A DNA stretch of 18,423 bases from an uncultured Candidatus Saccharibacteria bacterium. GTDB lineage: Bacteria; Patescibacteriota; Saccharimonadia; Saccharimonadales; Saccharimonadaceae. The stretch covers positions 1 to 18,423 of the forward strand of contig CALIJO010000057.1 in NCBI GenBank assembly GCA_938017655.1, given 5' to 3'. The stretch's first letter is position 1; each line of letters starts with the position of its first letter. A model generated the notes under the pieces. The model had not been told where the DNA came from. It was given only the letters and a program-made list of their open reading frames with translations, and did no database searches. Positions 1 through 8,389 of the stretch are shown here, one piece after another. The translations under genes were made by a program, and so were the position numbers.

Positions 1-23
1 CTCTTTTTTTCTTCTTGAAATTA

Positions 24-32
24 TGGTAAAAT
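24..32 (+). promoter_or_regulatory. Extended -10 promoter of fusA
   Basis: TGGTAAAAT is an extended -10 element (TG, one base, then TAAAAT). It predicts a transcription start near position 39 and a leader of about 35 nt. No good -35 is seen at the right distance: TTGAAA at 15-20 is only 6 nt upstream. The leader carries a ribosome binding site AAGGA (64-68), 5 nt before the ATG. The same element recurs before several other genes in the window. Confidence 0.6.
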
Positions 33-73
33 ATCCTGAAAGTCTAAAAAACTATTAATTAATAAGGAAATTC

Positions 74-2176
74 ATGGCAGAAGCTACACATGATTTATCA
101 AAATTGCGCAATATTGGTATTATTGCACATATTGATGCAGGCAAGACCACGACTTCAGAGGCTATCCTCTACCGTACTGGCTTGAAGCACAAAATCGACC
201 TCGTCAAGGGTGACACCGGTGGTGCTACTACTGACTGGATGGAACAGGAAAAGGAACGTGGTATTACCATTACTTCCGCAGCTGTTACCGCCACCTGGAA
301 GGGCCACAAAATTAACATTATCGATACCCCGGGCCACATCGACTTTACCGCCGAAGTAGAACGTTCTCTTCGCGTGCTCGATGGTGCCGTCACCGTTTTC
401 GACGGTAAGATGGGTGTCGAAGCTCAATCCGAAACTGTTTGGCGCCAAGCTACCAAATATGGTGTGCCACGTCTCTGTTTCATCAACAAAATTAACCAAA
501 TCGGTGGTGACTTCTACAAGTCTCTCGACTCTATCCACAAGCGTCTCTCGAAGAATGCTTTCGCTATTCACCTTCCAATTGGTTTCGAAAAAGATATCTG
601 TGGTGTCGTCGACCTTATTGATATGAAGGCCTACACCTACAAGGAATATGCTGACCACTCTTTGACTGTTGGTGAAATTCCTGCTGACATGCTTGACAAG
701 GCTAAGAAAGCTCGTGCTCTGCTCGTGGAAGAAGCTGTAGCTGCTGATGAAGATTTGATGAATAAGTACTTCGCCGAAGGTGAAGAAGCTATCACCGAAG
801 CTGAACTCAAGGCTGCTCTTCGTAAGCGTGTACTTGACGGTGATTTCTTCCTCGTTACCGGTGGTGATGGTCGTGGTGTGATCGTCGAAAAAGTTCTCGA
901 CCTCTGTGTTGACTATCTCCCTTCACCTCTTGACCGTGATCTTGGTCAAACTGTTGGTACCGATCCAAAGACTGGCGATAAGGTCATCCGCAAGGCTTCT
1001 GTCACTGAACCTCTCACCGCTCTTGCTTTCAAGATCGCTTCTGACCCATTTGTCGGTAAGCTCGTCTTCGTCCGTGTTTACTCTGGTGTTTTGAAATCTG
1101 GTTCCTACATCTTGAACGCTACTACCGGCAACAAGGAACGCGTCGGTCGTCTCGTCCGTATGTTTGCTGATAAACGTGAAGAAATTTCTGAGGTTGCCGC
1201 TGGTGATATTGCTGCTATCGTCGGTCTCAAGGAAACCACTACTGGTACCACCCTTTGTGATCCAGTCCACCCAATTCACCTTGAATCTATCGAATTCCCA
1301 GAACCACCTGTTTCTATCGCCGTTGAGCCTAAGACTAAGGCTGACCAAGAAAAAATGGGTCTCGGTCTTGCTAAGCTCGCCGAAGAAGATCCAACCTTCC
1401 GTGTCCACACTGATGAAGAAACTGGTCAAACCATTATTTCCGGTATGGGTGAGCTTCACCTTGAAATCATTATCGACCGCTTGAAGCGTGAACATAACGT
1501 GGAAGCTAATACTGGTGCTCCTCAGGTCGCCTACCGTGAAACTATTCGTGGTACTGCCGAAGCTCAAGGTAAACACATCAAGCAGTCCGGTGGTCGTGGT
1601 CAATACGGTGACGTTTGGATTAAGTTTGAGCCAAATGAACCTGGTAAGGGCTTCGAATTCATTGATATGATTAAGGGTGGTGTGGTGCCTCAAGAATACC
1701 GCAAGCCTGTCCAACAAGGTGTGGAAGAAACCCTTAATGGTGGTGTGATTGCTGGCTACCCGGTGGTTGACATTAAGGCTACCCTTTATGATGGTTCTTA
1801 CCACGATGTCGACTCTTCTGAGCTCGCCTTCAAACTCGCTGGTAGCTTGGCTACCCGTGAAGGTATCAAGAAAGCCAAACCAGTGCTTCTTGAGCCATTT
1901 ATGAAACTTGAAGTTACTACCCCTGAAGAATTCATGGGTGACGTGATTGGTGATATTAACTCTCGCCGTGGCCGTATCGACGCTATGGAAGACATTCAAG
2001 GTGGCGCCAAGCTTATTACTGCTTTCGCTCCACTTGCTAATCTCTTCGGTTACACTTCCGATCTCCGCTCGATGAGCCAAGGTCGTGCCGCTTCTTCTAT
2101 GGAGCTCGCACAATACGAGGAAGTACCACCTAACGTTGCTCAAGAAATCATTGAGAAGCGCAATACTTCTAAGTAG
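74..2176 (+). CDS. fusA: Elongation factor G (EF-G)
   Basis: EF-G is the ribosomal translocase GTPase, cytosolic; it moves tRNA and mRNA after peptide bond formation and splits ribosomes together with RRF. The 700-residue length is normal. The GTPase motifs are in order: P-loop AHIDAGKTT (18-26), the switch I motif RGITIT (62-67), DTPGH (84-88) and the G4 guanine motif at 138-141. The G4 motif reads NKIN instead of the nearly invariant NKxD. Domains II to V follow, including the [11 protein letters not shown] stretch of domain IV. The start is supported by AAGGA 5 nt upstream. Codon use is strongly biased to GGT, CGT and CTC, as expected for high expression, and this creates long open frames on the other strand. 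The gene stands alone here: no rpsG precedes it within the 73 visible bases, and it is followed by its own terminator and a convergent gene. Identity is very secure. Confidence 0.98.
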   Translation: MAEATHDLSKLRNIGIIAHIDAGKTTTSEAILYRTGLKHKIDLVKGDTGGATTDWMEQEKERGITITSAAVTATWKGHKINIIDTPGHIDFTAEVERSLRVLDGAVTVFDGKMGVEAQSETVWRQATKYGVPRLCFINKINQIGGDFYKSLDSIHKRLSKNAFAIHLPIGFEKDICGVVDLIDMKAYTYKEYADHSLTVGEIPADMLDKAKKARALLVEEAVAADEDLMNKYFAEGEEAITEAELKAALRKRVLDGDFFLVTGGDGRGVIVEKVLDLCVDYLPSPLDRDLGQTVGTDPKTGDKVIRKASVTEPLTALAFKIASDPFVGKLVFVRVYSGVLKSGSYILNATTGNKERVGRLVRMFADKREEISEVAAGDIAAIVGLKETTTGTTLCDPVHPIHLESIEFPEPPVSIAVEPKTKADQEKMGLGLAKLAEEDPTFRVHTDEETGQTIISGMGELHLEIIIDRLKREHNVEANTGAPQVAYRETIRGTAEAQGKHIKQSGGRGQYGDVWIKFEPNEPGKGFEFIDMIKGGVVPQEYRKPVQQGVEETLNGGVIAGYPVVDIKATLYDGSYHDVDSSELAFKLAGSLATREGIKKAKPVLLEPFMKLEVTTPEEFMGDVIGDINSRRGRIDAMEDIQGGAKLITAFAPLANLFGYTSDLRSMSQGRAASSMELAQYEEVPPNVAQEIIEKRNTSK

Positions 2177-2192
2177 GAGTAATCAATCTCTT

Positions 2193-2221
2193 AAAAATAA
2201 CCTCTCCGGAGGTTATTTTTT
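2193..2221 (+). terminator. Intrinsic terminator of fusA
   Basis: A 12-bp perfect stem (AAAAATAACCTC with GAGGTTATTTTT) is closed by the tetraloop TCCG. C-UCCG-G is a UNCG-type loop, which is unusually stable. The T-rich 3' arm provides the U tract. It lies 17 nt after the fusA stop. Confidence 0.9.
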
Positions 2222-2268
2222 ATCCTTAGCATTCCTAGCTCTTGAAAAATTAGTGAAATTTTAGCATC

Positions 2269-2302
2269 AAAAAGCCCCGCATTTTCTGCGAGGCTCTTTT
2301 TT
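2269..2302 (-). terminator. Terminator of the minus-strand lipoprotein gene
   Basis: Read on the minus strand, AGCCTCGCA pairs with TGCGGGGCT (one U-G wobble) around a GAAAA loop, followed by a run of T. It starts 6 nt after the lipoprotein stop. A-rich and T-rich flanks on both sides mean it could also work for plus-strand transcripts, backing up the fusA terminator. Confidence 0.8.
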
Positions 2303-2307
2303 GGAGA

Positions 2308-3804
2308 TTAATTTCGTTCTACAACTACATTTGCATCAATATCTGCAAATAAGTCATCACGATTTAAGTTGGACTCATGGCCAACCAGCGCATTAGTCCG
2401 ATCTACTACCCGTTTAATCAAATCCACCGAATCCTCACGCACATAATACAATGCACGATATTGATCATTAGACGGATCGTAGTCGGGGCTACTCTCGACA
2501 AAATACTTTAGCTGCATCTCTGCGTAAAAAGTGGAAAGTTCTGGTGAAAGCAGCAAGACATTACTATCCTTGGAGATGTCAAGTCCACCTAGAGAATCAA
2601 TGTCCACCAGTCTCATCTTATGCATTACGTGGTAGAAATCTTCCGGTCTTGCATCGGCCCTGCCATAGCCAGAATTCGGGAAAAGGCGGTCGTCCTTCAC
2701 GTAATACACTTCAATACCGTTAATGCCAGTACCGAAGAATTCTCCACTAATATGTCGACGGGAATCAATGCTGTAGGGCACTAGGCGTTTTTCAAGATCT
2801 GCCATATTACCAAGGTTTTCCACCTGCTGACTCTTAACTGCATAATTGGCGTCAAATCTAATTATTAACTTCGGATTCGCTTCGCAAATAAAGGTATAGA
2901 CGTCCAGTGCCGGGAAGGTATCCGCCAATCTGAGATTAAAGCCGTTATCTCTCATATAGCCAACTAGATCGAATTCGCCAAATCTCGTGTAGGTCTTCGG
3001 GTCATTCTTCTGGTGGGTTGGGAGTGGTTCAGAGGCTTCTTGGTTGATACGCCTCAGCATATACTCCGCCGTAACAGAAATACTCTTTGGATCATCTGGT
3101 TCAATCGGCTCCATTGGATCGTACTTAGTAGTATGAAATTCATCCACTAGATTCTGCACCAGGAACTGAGTGTAGTTAATTCCGTCAGCTCCGGTGAAGT
3201 TTGGCGTGTGTCCGTTCAGATATGGATTCAAGAATCCAGCATCGGTACCGTCCTTAATATAAGTCGGTATGTTCCGATAGTGGTAATAGTTATTCTCTCC
3301 GGCATCCGTATTTACCTCGAGTACAGAATTTCCGCTGATACTCTGAGTTAAATGCTTCGGGAAAAGAATTACATTACTTGGCACCATTAAATCTGGCATA
3401 TATCCTCCAGACTGGGCTTCGAGGTGGTCTCTCAGATTCTCTACGTCTTCGATATTGAATTCGGAAACCATCTGAAATACGCCAGGATGCGATTTGCTTG
3501 GGTCGCGGTCTTTTAACGGCGCCAAGCCATAATCGTTTCTAGCGGCGCGCCTGGCTTCCAGTACGTTAGAAGTAGCGTCCTTAATAGGGCCAGCTACCTC
3601 ACTATTCTCAAGCTTAGGGTCAGCCACTGCCGTCGTAGGTTGCGCATCCATTTCATGCGGATTATCGGGTTCTTCTTCATAGTTCACCTCTGCTTTGGCA
3701 GCGGTTTCAATCTTGGAAGCTTCCGGTAATGTGGTTTTACTCTGGGCGCTACAAGCAACTAAACCAAGAACGAGTGGCAAAAACAGGAATTGTTTTTTCA
3801 TCAT
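2308..3804 (-). CDS. Putative secreted lipoprotein of unknown function
   Basis: I do not recognise this family. The N-terminus MMKKQFLFLPLVLGLVACSAQ is a classic lipoprotein signal peptide: Lys-Lys, a hydrophobic core and the lipobox LVAC with Cys18, so the mature protein should be membrane-anchored and face outward. Residues 19-100 are rich in Glu, Pro and Asp and look disordered. The remaining 400 residues are mixed polar sequence with no motif I can assign. Two ATG codons are adjacent. GGAGGTG (3812-3806) sits 3 nt from the first and 6 nt from the second, so the second (3801, 497 aa) is the more likely start. A consensus promoter lies upstream and a terminator directly downstream, so it is a single-gene unit, placed between fusA and tuf on the opposite strand. 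That it is expressed and exported is likely; its role is unknown. Confidence 0.85.
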   Translation of the reverse strand: MMKKQFLFLPLVLGLVACSAQSKTTLPEASKIETAAKAEVNYEEEPDNPHEMDAQPTTAVADPKLENSEVAGPIKDATSNVLEARRAARNDYGLAPLKDRDPSKSHPGVFQMVSEFNIEDVENLRDHLEAQSGGYMPDLMVPSNVILFPKHLTQSISGNSVLEVNTDAGENNYYHYRNIPTYIKDGTDAGFLNPYLNGHTPNFTGADGINYTQFLVQNLVDEFHTTKYDPMEPIEPDDPKSISVTAEYMLRRINQEASEPLPTHQKNDPKTYTRFGEFDLVGYMRDNGFNLRLADTFPALDVYTFICEANPKLIIRFDANYAVKSQQVENLGNMADLEKRLVPYSIDSRRHISGEFFGTGINGIEVYYVKDDRLFPNSGYGRADARPEDFYHVMHKMRLVDIDSLGGLDISKDSNVLLLSPELSTFYAEMQLKYFVESSPDYDPSNDQYRALYYVREDSVDLIKRVVDRTNALVGHESNLNRDDLFADIDANVVVERN

Positions 3805-3855
3805 GCACCTCCATTTTAATGTGCGTAGGGTTTAAGTGTCCTAAAAGCTAGCTAT

Positions 3856-3884
3856 ATTCTACAATTTTTTAGTTAAAATGTCAA
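3856..3884 (-). promoter_or_regulatory. Sigma-70-type promoter of the lipoprotein gene
   Basis: On the minus strand a perfect -35 TTGACA (3884-3879) is followed by exactly 17 nt and a -10 TAGAAT (3861-3856). Transcription should start near 3849, giving a leader of about 45 nt with a GGAGGTG ribosome binding site. It is the closest match to the housekeeping consensus in the window. Confidence 0.8.
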
Positions 3885-3950
3885 TTTTTGCGCAATGACA
3901 ATATGTACCTTAGAAGGGTCAATTTGGCGCCTTTTTTCCTGAATTTTCTC

Positions 3951-3979
3951 TTTACTTATTCTTTAAAATCTATTAATAT
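3951..3979 (+). promoter_or_regulatory. Possible tuf promoter
   Basis: TTTACT (3951-3956), 17 nt, then TAATAT (3974-3979) is a plausible pair. An alternative -10 is TAAAAT at 3964-3969. The region is very AT-rich, so the choice is uncertain. A perfect 12-bp palindrome TAGATATATCTA (3981-3992) lies just downstream, near the predicted transcription start, and could be an operator or chance in AT-rich DNA. Confidence 0.4.
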
Positions 3980-3996
3980 ATAGATATATCTAGCTT

Positions 3997-4048
3997 CTTG
4001 GCTGGTTAATATTAGTGCCAAGGAGAATAATATTAAAGGAGAATAATA
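3997..4048 (+). promoter_or_regulatory. tuf leader: hairpin plus duplicated ribosome binding site
   Basis: CTTGGC (3997-4002) can pair with GCCAAG (4017-4022) around a 14-nt loop. Next comes a 13-nt direct repeat, AAGGAGAATAATA, at 4020-4032 and again at 4036-4048. Each copy holds a full AAGGAG Shine-Dalgarno core. The second core is 11 nt from the tuf ATG, the first 27 nt away. The 3' arm of the hairpin includes the first bases of copy one, so folding would mask that site. A standby or regulatory role is inference. Confidence 0.5.
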
Positions 4049-4052
4049 AAGA

Positions 4053-5237
4053 ATGGCAAATTTCGACCGTTCCAAGCCACACATTAACGTTGGTACTATG
4101 GGTCACGTTGACCACGGTAAGACTACTCTTACTGCTGCTATTACCACCGTACTTGCGAAGCGTCTCCCATCTGATGTTAACAAATCAGTTGCTTACGATC
4201 AGATCGACAACGCTCCAGAAGAAAAAGCTCGTGGTATTACCATTGCTACCTCTCACCAAGAGTACGAATCAGAAAAACGTCACTACGCACACGTAGATAT
4301 GCCAGGCCACGCCGACTACATCAAGAACATGATTACCGGTGCTGCTCAAATCGATGGTGCTATCCTCGTAGTTGCTGCTAACGACGGTCCACTTCCGCAA
4401 ACCCGTGAGCACGTACTTCTCGCTCACCAGGTGAACGTACCAAAAATCATCGTCTTCCTCAACAAGATGGATCTTGCTGACCCAGAACTCGTTGAGCTCG
4501 TCGAAATGGATGTCCGTGAACTTTTGAACAAGTACGGCTTCGACGGTGATAACGCTCCAATCATCAAGGGTTCTGCTCTTAAGGCTCTTGAAGGCGACGC
4601 CGAAATGGAAGACCGCATCATGGATCTCGTTCACGCTATGGACGAATACTTCGACATTCCTGAACACGATCTTGACAAACCATTCTTGATGCCAATCGAA
4701 GATGTCTTCTCCATCAAGGGTCGTGGTACCGTCGCTACTGGTCGTATCGAACAGGGTGTTGTCAAATTGAATGACGAAGTTGAAATCGTTGGTTTGAAGC
4801 CAACCCAAAAATCTGTCGTTACCGGTATCGAAGCCTTCCACAAGACTCTTGATGAAGGTGAAGCTGGTGATAATGCTGGTCTCTTGCTCCGTGGTATCGA
4901 ACGCGAACAAATCGAACGTGGTCAGGTTATTGCTAAGCCAGGTTCTATCACCCCACACACTGAGTTCGAAGCTCAGGTTTACATCTTGAAGAAAGAAGAA
5001 GGCGGCCGCCACACCCCATTCTCAAAGGGTTACAAGCCACAGTTCTACTTCCGTACTACCGATGTTACCGGTGAAGTCGAACTTCCAGCTGACAAAGAAA
5101 TCGTCATGCCAGGTGACACCGTTACCTTCCAGGTCAAGCTTCTTTCAGCTATCGCTATGAACAACAACGACCGTTTCGCTATCCGCGAAGGTGGCCGTAC
5201 TGTCGGTTCTGGTGTTGTTACCAAGATTATCAAATAA
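4053..5237 (+). CDS. tuf: Elongation factor Tu (EF-Tu)
   Basis: EF-Tu is the GTPase that delivers aminoacyl-tRNA to the ribosomal A site, one of the most abundant cytosolic proteins. The length of 394 aa is standard. Visible motifs: P-loop GHVDHGKTT (17-25), switch I region RGITIATSH (60-68), DMPGH (82-86), NKMD (137-140) and SAL in the G5 position. Domains 2 and 3 are complete, including [12 protein letters not shown] and the C-terminal [15 protein letters not shown]. Two small departures from the usual protein are Ala65 where many species have Asn (GITINTSH) and Met83 where DCPGH is common; both are plausible lineage variants. Codon use is highly biased, matching fusA and rpsJ. The gene is monocistronic, with a leader carrying a duplicated ribosome binding site and its own terminator. 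In many bacteria tuf follows fusA directly; here a minus-strand gene separates them. Confidence 0.98.
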   Translation: MANFDRSKPHINVGTMGHVDHGKTTLTAAITTVLAKRLPSDVNKSVAYDQIDNAPEEKARGITIATSHQEYESEKRHYAHVDMPGHADYIKNMITGAAQIDGAILVVAANDGPLPQTREHVLLAHQVNVPKIIVFLNKMDLADPELVELVEMDVRELLNKYGFDGDNAPIIKGSALKALEGDAEMEDRIMDLVHAMDEYFDIPEHDLDKPFLMPIEDVFSIKGRGTVATGRIEQGVVKLNDEVEIVGLKPTQKSVVTGIEAFHKTLDEGEAGDNAGLLLRGIEREQIERGQVIAKPGSITPHTEFEAQVYILKKEEGGRHTPFSKGYKPQFYFRTTDVTGEVELPADKEIVMPGDTVTFQVKLLSAIAMNNNDRFAIREGGRTVGSGVVTKIIK

Positions 5238-5250
5238 TCTATAACAGCCT

Positions 5251-5281
5251 AAATACCTCTCCTTCGGGGGAGGTATTTTTT
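5251..5281 (+). terminator. Intrinsic terminator of tuf
   Basis: A 12-bp stem (AAATACCTCTCC with GGGGAGGTATTT, one U-G wobble) is capped by TTCG, a UNCG-type tetraloop closed by C-G, and followed by T residues. It starts 13 nt after the stop codon. Confidence 0.9.
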
Positions 5282-5284
5282 GTC

Positions 5285-5313
5285 TTGACGAACCTCTGTT
5301 TTTATCGTAAAAT
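5285..5313 (+). promoter_or_regulatory. Promoter of rpsJ
   Basis: TTGACG (5285-5290), 17 nt, TAAAAT (5308-5313) forms a near-consensus housekeeping promoter starting 3 nt beyond the tuf terminator. It predicts a start near 5320 and a leader of about 73 nt. In that leader AATTCTA (5334-5340) can pair with TAGAATT (5374-5380), just before the AGAAGGA ribosome binding site. Confidence 0.75.
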
Positions 5314-5392
5314 AAATCTACTATTATTAATTGAATTCTAAAAACTCATTGACGCATCGAGCATCTGAAGTTATAGAATTAGAAGGAAAACA

Positions 5393-5716
5393 ATGGCAGA
5401 CGCAAAAAACGAAGGCTTGAAGATCCGTATTCGTCTCAAGGCCTACGACCATCGTGTAATCGACCAAAGCGCTAAGCAAATCGTCGATACCGCTATCCGT
5501 ACTGGTGCCGCCGTTTCTGGCCCAGTCCCACTACCAACTAAGCGCAGTACTTTTACTGTGGTGAAATCACCTCACGTTTACAAAACCGGTGGTGAAGCTT
5601 TCGAAATGAAGATTCACAAGCGTCTCATCGACATCACTAATGCTACTCCAAAGACCATTGATGCACTTCAAAACTTGTCTTTGCCAGCTGGTGTCGATGC
5701 CGAAATCAAAATGTAA
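5393..5716 (+). CDS. rpsJ: 30S ribosomal protein S10
   Basis: S10 is a component of the 30S head and, as NusE, a partner of NusB in transcription antitermination. The 107 residues match the family (about 102) with a short N-terminal addition. Characteristic segments are [11 protein letters not shown] (10-20), the loop [24 protein letters not shown] and the C-terminal [18 protein letters not shown] ends 7-8 nt before the ATG. In most bacteria rpsJ leads the S10 operon, followed by rplC and rplD; here it has its own promoter, leader and terminator and is followed by an unrelated surface-protein gene, so it is a single-gene unit. Identity is secure. Confidence 0.98.
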   Translation: MADAKNEGLKIRIRLKAYDHRVIDQSAKQIVDTAIRTGAAVSGPVPLPTKRSTFTVVKSPHVYKTGGEAFEMKIHKRLIDITNATPKTIDALQNLSLPAGVDAEIKM

Positions 5717-5725
5717 TAAAAACTC

Positions 5726-5756
5726 AAAAATACCTAACTGCCGTTAGGTATTTTTT
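5726..5756 (+). terminator. Intrinsic terminator of rpsJ
   Basis: A 13-bp perfect stem (AAAAATACCTAAC with GTTAGGTATTTTT) closes on the loop TGCC and ends in a T tract. It begins 9 nt after the stop codon and separates rpsJ from the surface-protein genes. Confidence 0.9.
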
Positions 5757-5777
5757 AATGTGCGCTTATTCCTTTTA

Positions 5778-5786
5778 TGTTAAAAT
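5778..5786 (+). promoter_or_regulatory. Extended -10 promoter giving a leaderless mRNA (first BspA-like gene)
   Basis: TGTTAAAAT is an extended -10 element. The GTG start codon at 5794 begins 8 nt after its last base, about where transcription should start. No Shine-Dalgarno sequence fits between them, so the message should be leaderless. Confidence 0.65.
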
Positions 5787-5793
5787 TATATAA

Positions 5794-8370
5794 GTGAGTG
5801 CTAATGAAGGAAGTAAAGTAATTCTGATTGGTTTTAAGAAAATTAGTGGAGCCTTGATTACCATGTCGGCTGCTTTTTTCTGCAACTTACTCTTTTTTAC
5901 CTCAACCAATGCTCTTTTTACTCCAAGTCTTTCTACTGCAGTTGAAAACAACTCCGCAGTTGATGGAAAGCTCCCGATACATTCCGTCAACCACCTCAAT
6001 GAATATAGTAGTGTTCTAAAAGTAGAAGCAAATCTAAAAGCTGGGTACTCAGTCTCAATGAGTACTGAGACTAATGATACTGCCCTATCTAATCCATCTG
6101 GCGCCAAAATTAACTCCATATCGTCCGAGACTGCGCCGACAGGTATTTTATCTAATTCTTGGGGCTACAAATTATCCAGTGATAGTAATTATCGTCCTAT
6201 TCCCGCACTGTCTCACCCAGAAACCATTATTAACACTTCAGGGCGAATTCACGGAGAACAGAATTATGAAATCAATCTCGGTGTTTTTGCAGATAGTGCT
6301 CTAGTATCTGGCGATTATACGAATAAAATTGTTTTTTCAGTAGTGGCGAGCCTCTATGATAAAAGTGCAGTCATGATGTCTGGACCGGATTTTTATAGCC
6401 TGTTTGACCAGCACGAAGAGCTTGGCTATAGGGGTTATCAACATTTTAAACAAGCTAGCTCACTGCCAGATCCATCGGTAAAAACTTTTGATATCGATGA
6501 GGCCGATTCTGATTATGCAATCAAAATGTGGTATGACGAAAATGATGATATGACTTTGTATTTTTATACTACCGCAGATAAAATTTATTTGAATCCTGAC
6601 AGTAGCCAACTTTTTAAGGATGCTAATAGTGCTGCCGATCTAGATTTAAGTAAATTTGACACGAGTCTAGTTACAGATATGACTGAAATGTTTAATAATG
6701 TGTATACCCTTAGTTCCTTGGATCTGTCACATTTTGATACCAGGAATGTTACTAGTATGAAGGATATTTTTAATAATGATAATGCGCTAACTGATCTAAA
6801 TATTTCATCCTTTAATACTAGTAAAGTTAAAGATATGTCGGGTATGTTTAACTATTGTTATGGCCTCACTTCAATTGATGTTTCAAACTTCGACACCTCT
6901 AAAGTAGAGTCGATGCAGTCGATGTTTAGTGGGTTGAGTGAATTAACTGAACTAAATATCACTAATTTCGACACCTCATCGGTCACCAATATGCATGAGA
7001 TGTTTGGTGGTCTCGCTCAGCTTACTGAACTAGATGTGTCGCATCTGGATACTAGTAATGTCACCGATATGAGTGGTATGTTCACGGATGTTGGTCAAAT
7101 TACTGAACTTAATCTTTCCAATTTTAATACTAGTAAAGTAGAGAATATGTCAGGAATGTTCTCCGGCATGGCGGCTGTGACGGAACTTAATCTTTCACAT
7201 TTTGATACTTCCGCGGTCACTGATATGTCTTCAATGTTTCTCGGTATGTCAAGTTTAACTAATCTAAATATCCATGGATTTGATACACATAATGTCACTG
7301 ATATGGGTGGCCTATTTTCACAGGTTTCTGCGTTAGATACTATTGATATTTCTCATTTTGATACTTCGAATGTGGAGGATATGAGCAATATGTTCAGTGG
7401 TGCCTCTAGTTTGACGCATATTAATTTGGGAAATAATTTTAATACGGAAAAAGTAAAAAATATGAGTGGGATGTTTAAAAATGCGACTAGTCTCGGACAG
7501 ATAGATTTAAGTCATTTTAACACTCAAAACGTCACCGATATGAGCTCGATGTTTAATAATGCTACTGCTCTCACAGAGTTAAATTTAACATTGTTCGATA
7601 CGAGAAATGTTGAAAATATGGAGAAAATGTTTGCTGGGCTTCAGCTTACCGACTTAAATCTAGCCGCGATAAATACAGCAAAAGTTACCAATATGAAGGA
7701 AATGTTCAGTGGTATGAATCAGCTTGCACATCTAGACCTTTCCTCTTTTGAAACTAATAACCTCAAGGAGATGTCGGCTATGTTCCAGGGGATGACGGCG
7801 CTCGAGGAATTAGATATTTTGCATTTTAATACCAGCCAGGTCGATAACATGAAGAATCTTTTTAAAGATGTTTCGAAGGTTACCAAACTCGGCCTCACTA
7901 ACTTTAATAGTCGAAAGGCCACCGATATGACCAGTATGTTTGACGGTATGGAGGCACTTTCTGATCTTAAATTGGGCCCAGATTTCAGCTTTGAGATGGC
8001 TAATAATTTAGATTATATGTTCCACAATACCTATAGCCTAAAGAGCATTGATCTTGGCGAAGTGGATATTCAAAAAACCTTCAGTCTGGCTGGAATGTTT
8101 GCCATCGATGACCCGTCTCGTGATCAGCTGGAGAAAATCTATACCACTAATGAATTTGAGCTCACCAAATATGAGCATTGGCAAGATCAGTTTAAGGACA
8201 AAATAAAGGATGAAGTGCCTGGTGATGGTATCAAAGATGTATTCAAAAATCGTCTCAAACTCCGTGGTGGCCAAGGTTTTCACTTGCCTGACCCATCGAA
8301 GGCCGTGCGCAAGTGGTTCTGCAATGATAATCCACCAAGCGCTCCTGGATATTTTACGAAAAAACCATAA
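5794..8370 (+). CDS. Secreted BspA-like DUF285 repeat surface protein
   Basis: This 858-residue exported protein probably acts in adhesion or binding on the cell surface, by analogy with BspA-family proteins. The signal peptide covers about residues 1-40: Lys-rich start, hydrophobic core and a likely cut after STNA. Residues 41-190 form a domain shared with the second paralog, ending in YTNKIVFS. After a linker, 19 tandem copies of a 26-residue leucine-rich-like DUF285 unit run from about 280 to 774, with the core pattern LxxLxLSxFDTSxVxxMxxMF. The C-terminus (about 820-858) has the KLRGG...GYFTKKP module often seen behind DUF285 repeats. There is no LPxTG motif or C-terminal membrane anchor, so the mode of attachment is unknown. 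The start is GTG; the next in-frame ATG falls inside the signal peptide. A Fic-family gene follows 19 nt after the stop and is probably co-transcribed. Confidence 0.9.
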   Translation: MSANEGSKVILIGFKKISGALITMSAAFFCNLLFFTSTNALFTPSLSTAVENNSAVDGKLPIHSVNHLNEYSSVLKVEANLKAGYSVSMSTETNDTALSNPSGAKINSISSETAPTGILSNSWGYKLSSDSNYRPIPALSHPETIINTSGRIHGEQNYEINLGVFADSALVSGDYTNKIVFSVVASLYDKSAVMMSGPDFYSLFDQHEELGYRGYQHFKQASSLPDPSVKTFDIDEADSDYAIKMWYDENDDMTLYFYTTADKIYLNPDSSQLFKDANSAADLDLSKFDTSLVTDMTEMFNNVYTLSSLDLSHFDTRNVTSMKDIFNNDNALTDLNISSFNTSKVKDMSGMFNYCYGLTSIDVSNFDTSKVESMQSMFSGLSELTELNITNFDTSSVTNMHEMFGGLAQLTELDVSHLDTSNVTDMSGMFTDVGQITELNLSNFNTSKVENMSGMFSGMAAVTELNLSHFDTSAVTDMSSMFLGMSSLTNLNIHGFDTHNVTDMGGLFSQVSALDTIDISHFDTSNVEDMSNMFSGASSLTHINLGNNFNTEKVKNMSGMFKNATSLGQIDLSHFNTQNVTDMSSMFNNATALTELNLTLFDTRNVENMEKMFAGLQLTDLNLAAINTAKVTNMKEMFSGMNQLAHLDLSSFETNNLKEMSAMFQGMTALEELDILHFNTSQVDNMKNLFKDVSKVTKLGLTNFNSRKATDMTSMFDGMEALSDLKLGPDFSFEMANNLDYMFHNTYSLKSIDLGEVDIQKTFSLAGMFAIDDPSRDQLEKIYTTNEFELTKYEHWQDQFKDKIKDEVPGDGIKDVFKNRLKLRGGQGFHLPDPSKAVRKWFCNDNPPSAPGYFTKKP
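6631..8115 (+). repeat. 19 tandem 78-bp DUF285 repeat units (coding)
   Basis: Nineteen consecutive units of about 26 codons encode the DUF285 array. Units 11 and 18 are one residue longer and unit 13 one shorter. At the DNA level the copies have diverged well apart from the NTSKVxxM/DTSNVTDM core, so this array looks older than the one in the downstream paralog. Confidence 0.85.
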
Positions 8371-8389
8371 CCGTTTAAAACTACCGAAA

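Noticed and set aside
923..2143. Long open frame (406 codons) on the minus strand opposite fusA, and a similar one at 155-658
   Set aside because: Open because of the biased codon use of fusA on the other strand; no ribosome binding site, no family resemblance.
3981..3992. Perfect palindrome as an operator for a dedicated regulator
   Set aside because: Only one copy in an AT-rich stretch; not enough to call an operator, so it is only mentioned with the tuf leader.
4269..5012. Minus-strand open frame (247 codons) opposite tuf
   Set aside because: Same mirror effect of tuf codon bias; sequence is low-complexity and unlike any protein.
6631..8115. Regular 78-bp period considered as CRISPR or non-coding satellite
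   Set aside because: The period is an exact codon multiple, the frame stays open and the units match DUF285; there are no conserved repeats with unique spacers.
8210..8389. N-terminal extension of the Fic gene from ATG 8210 or 8324
   Set aside because: It lies almost wholly inside the BspA-like gene, whose C-terminal module is conserved in its paralog, so the overlap is most likely a shadow; 8324 cannot be fully excluded.
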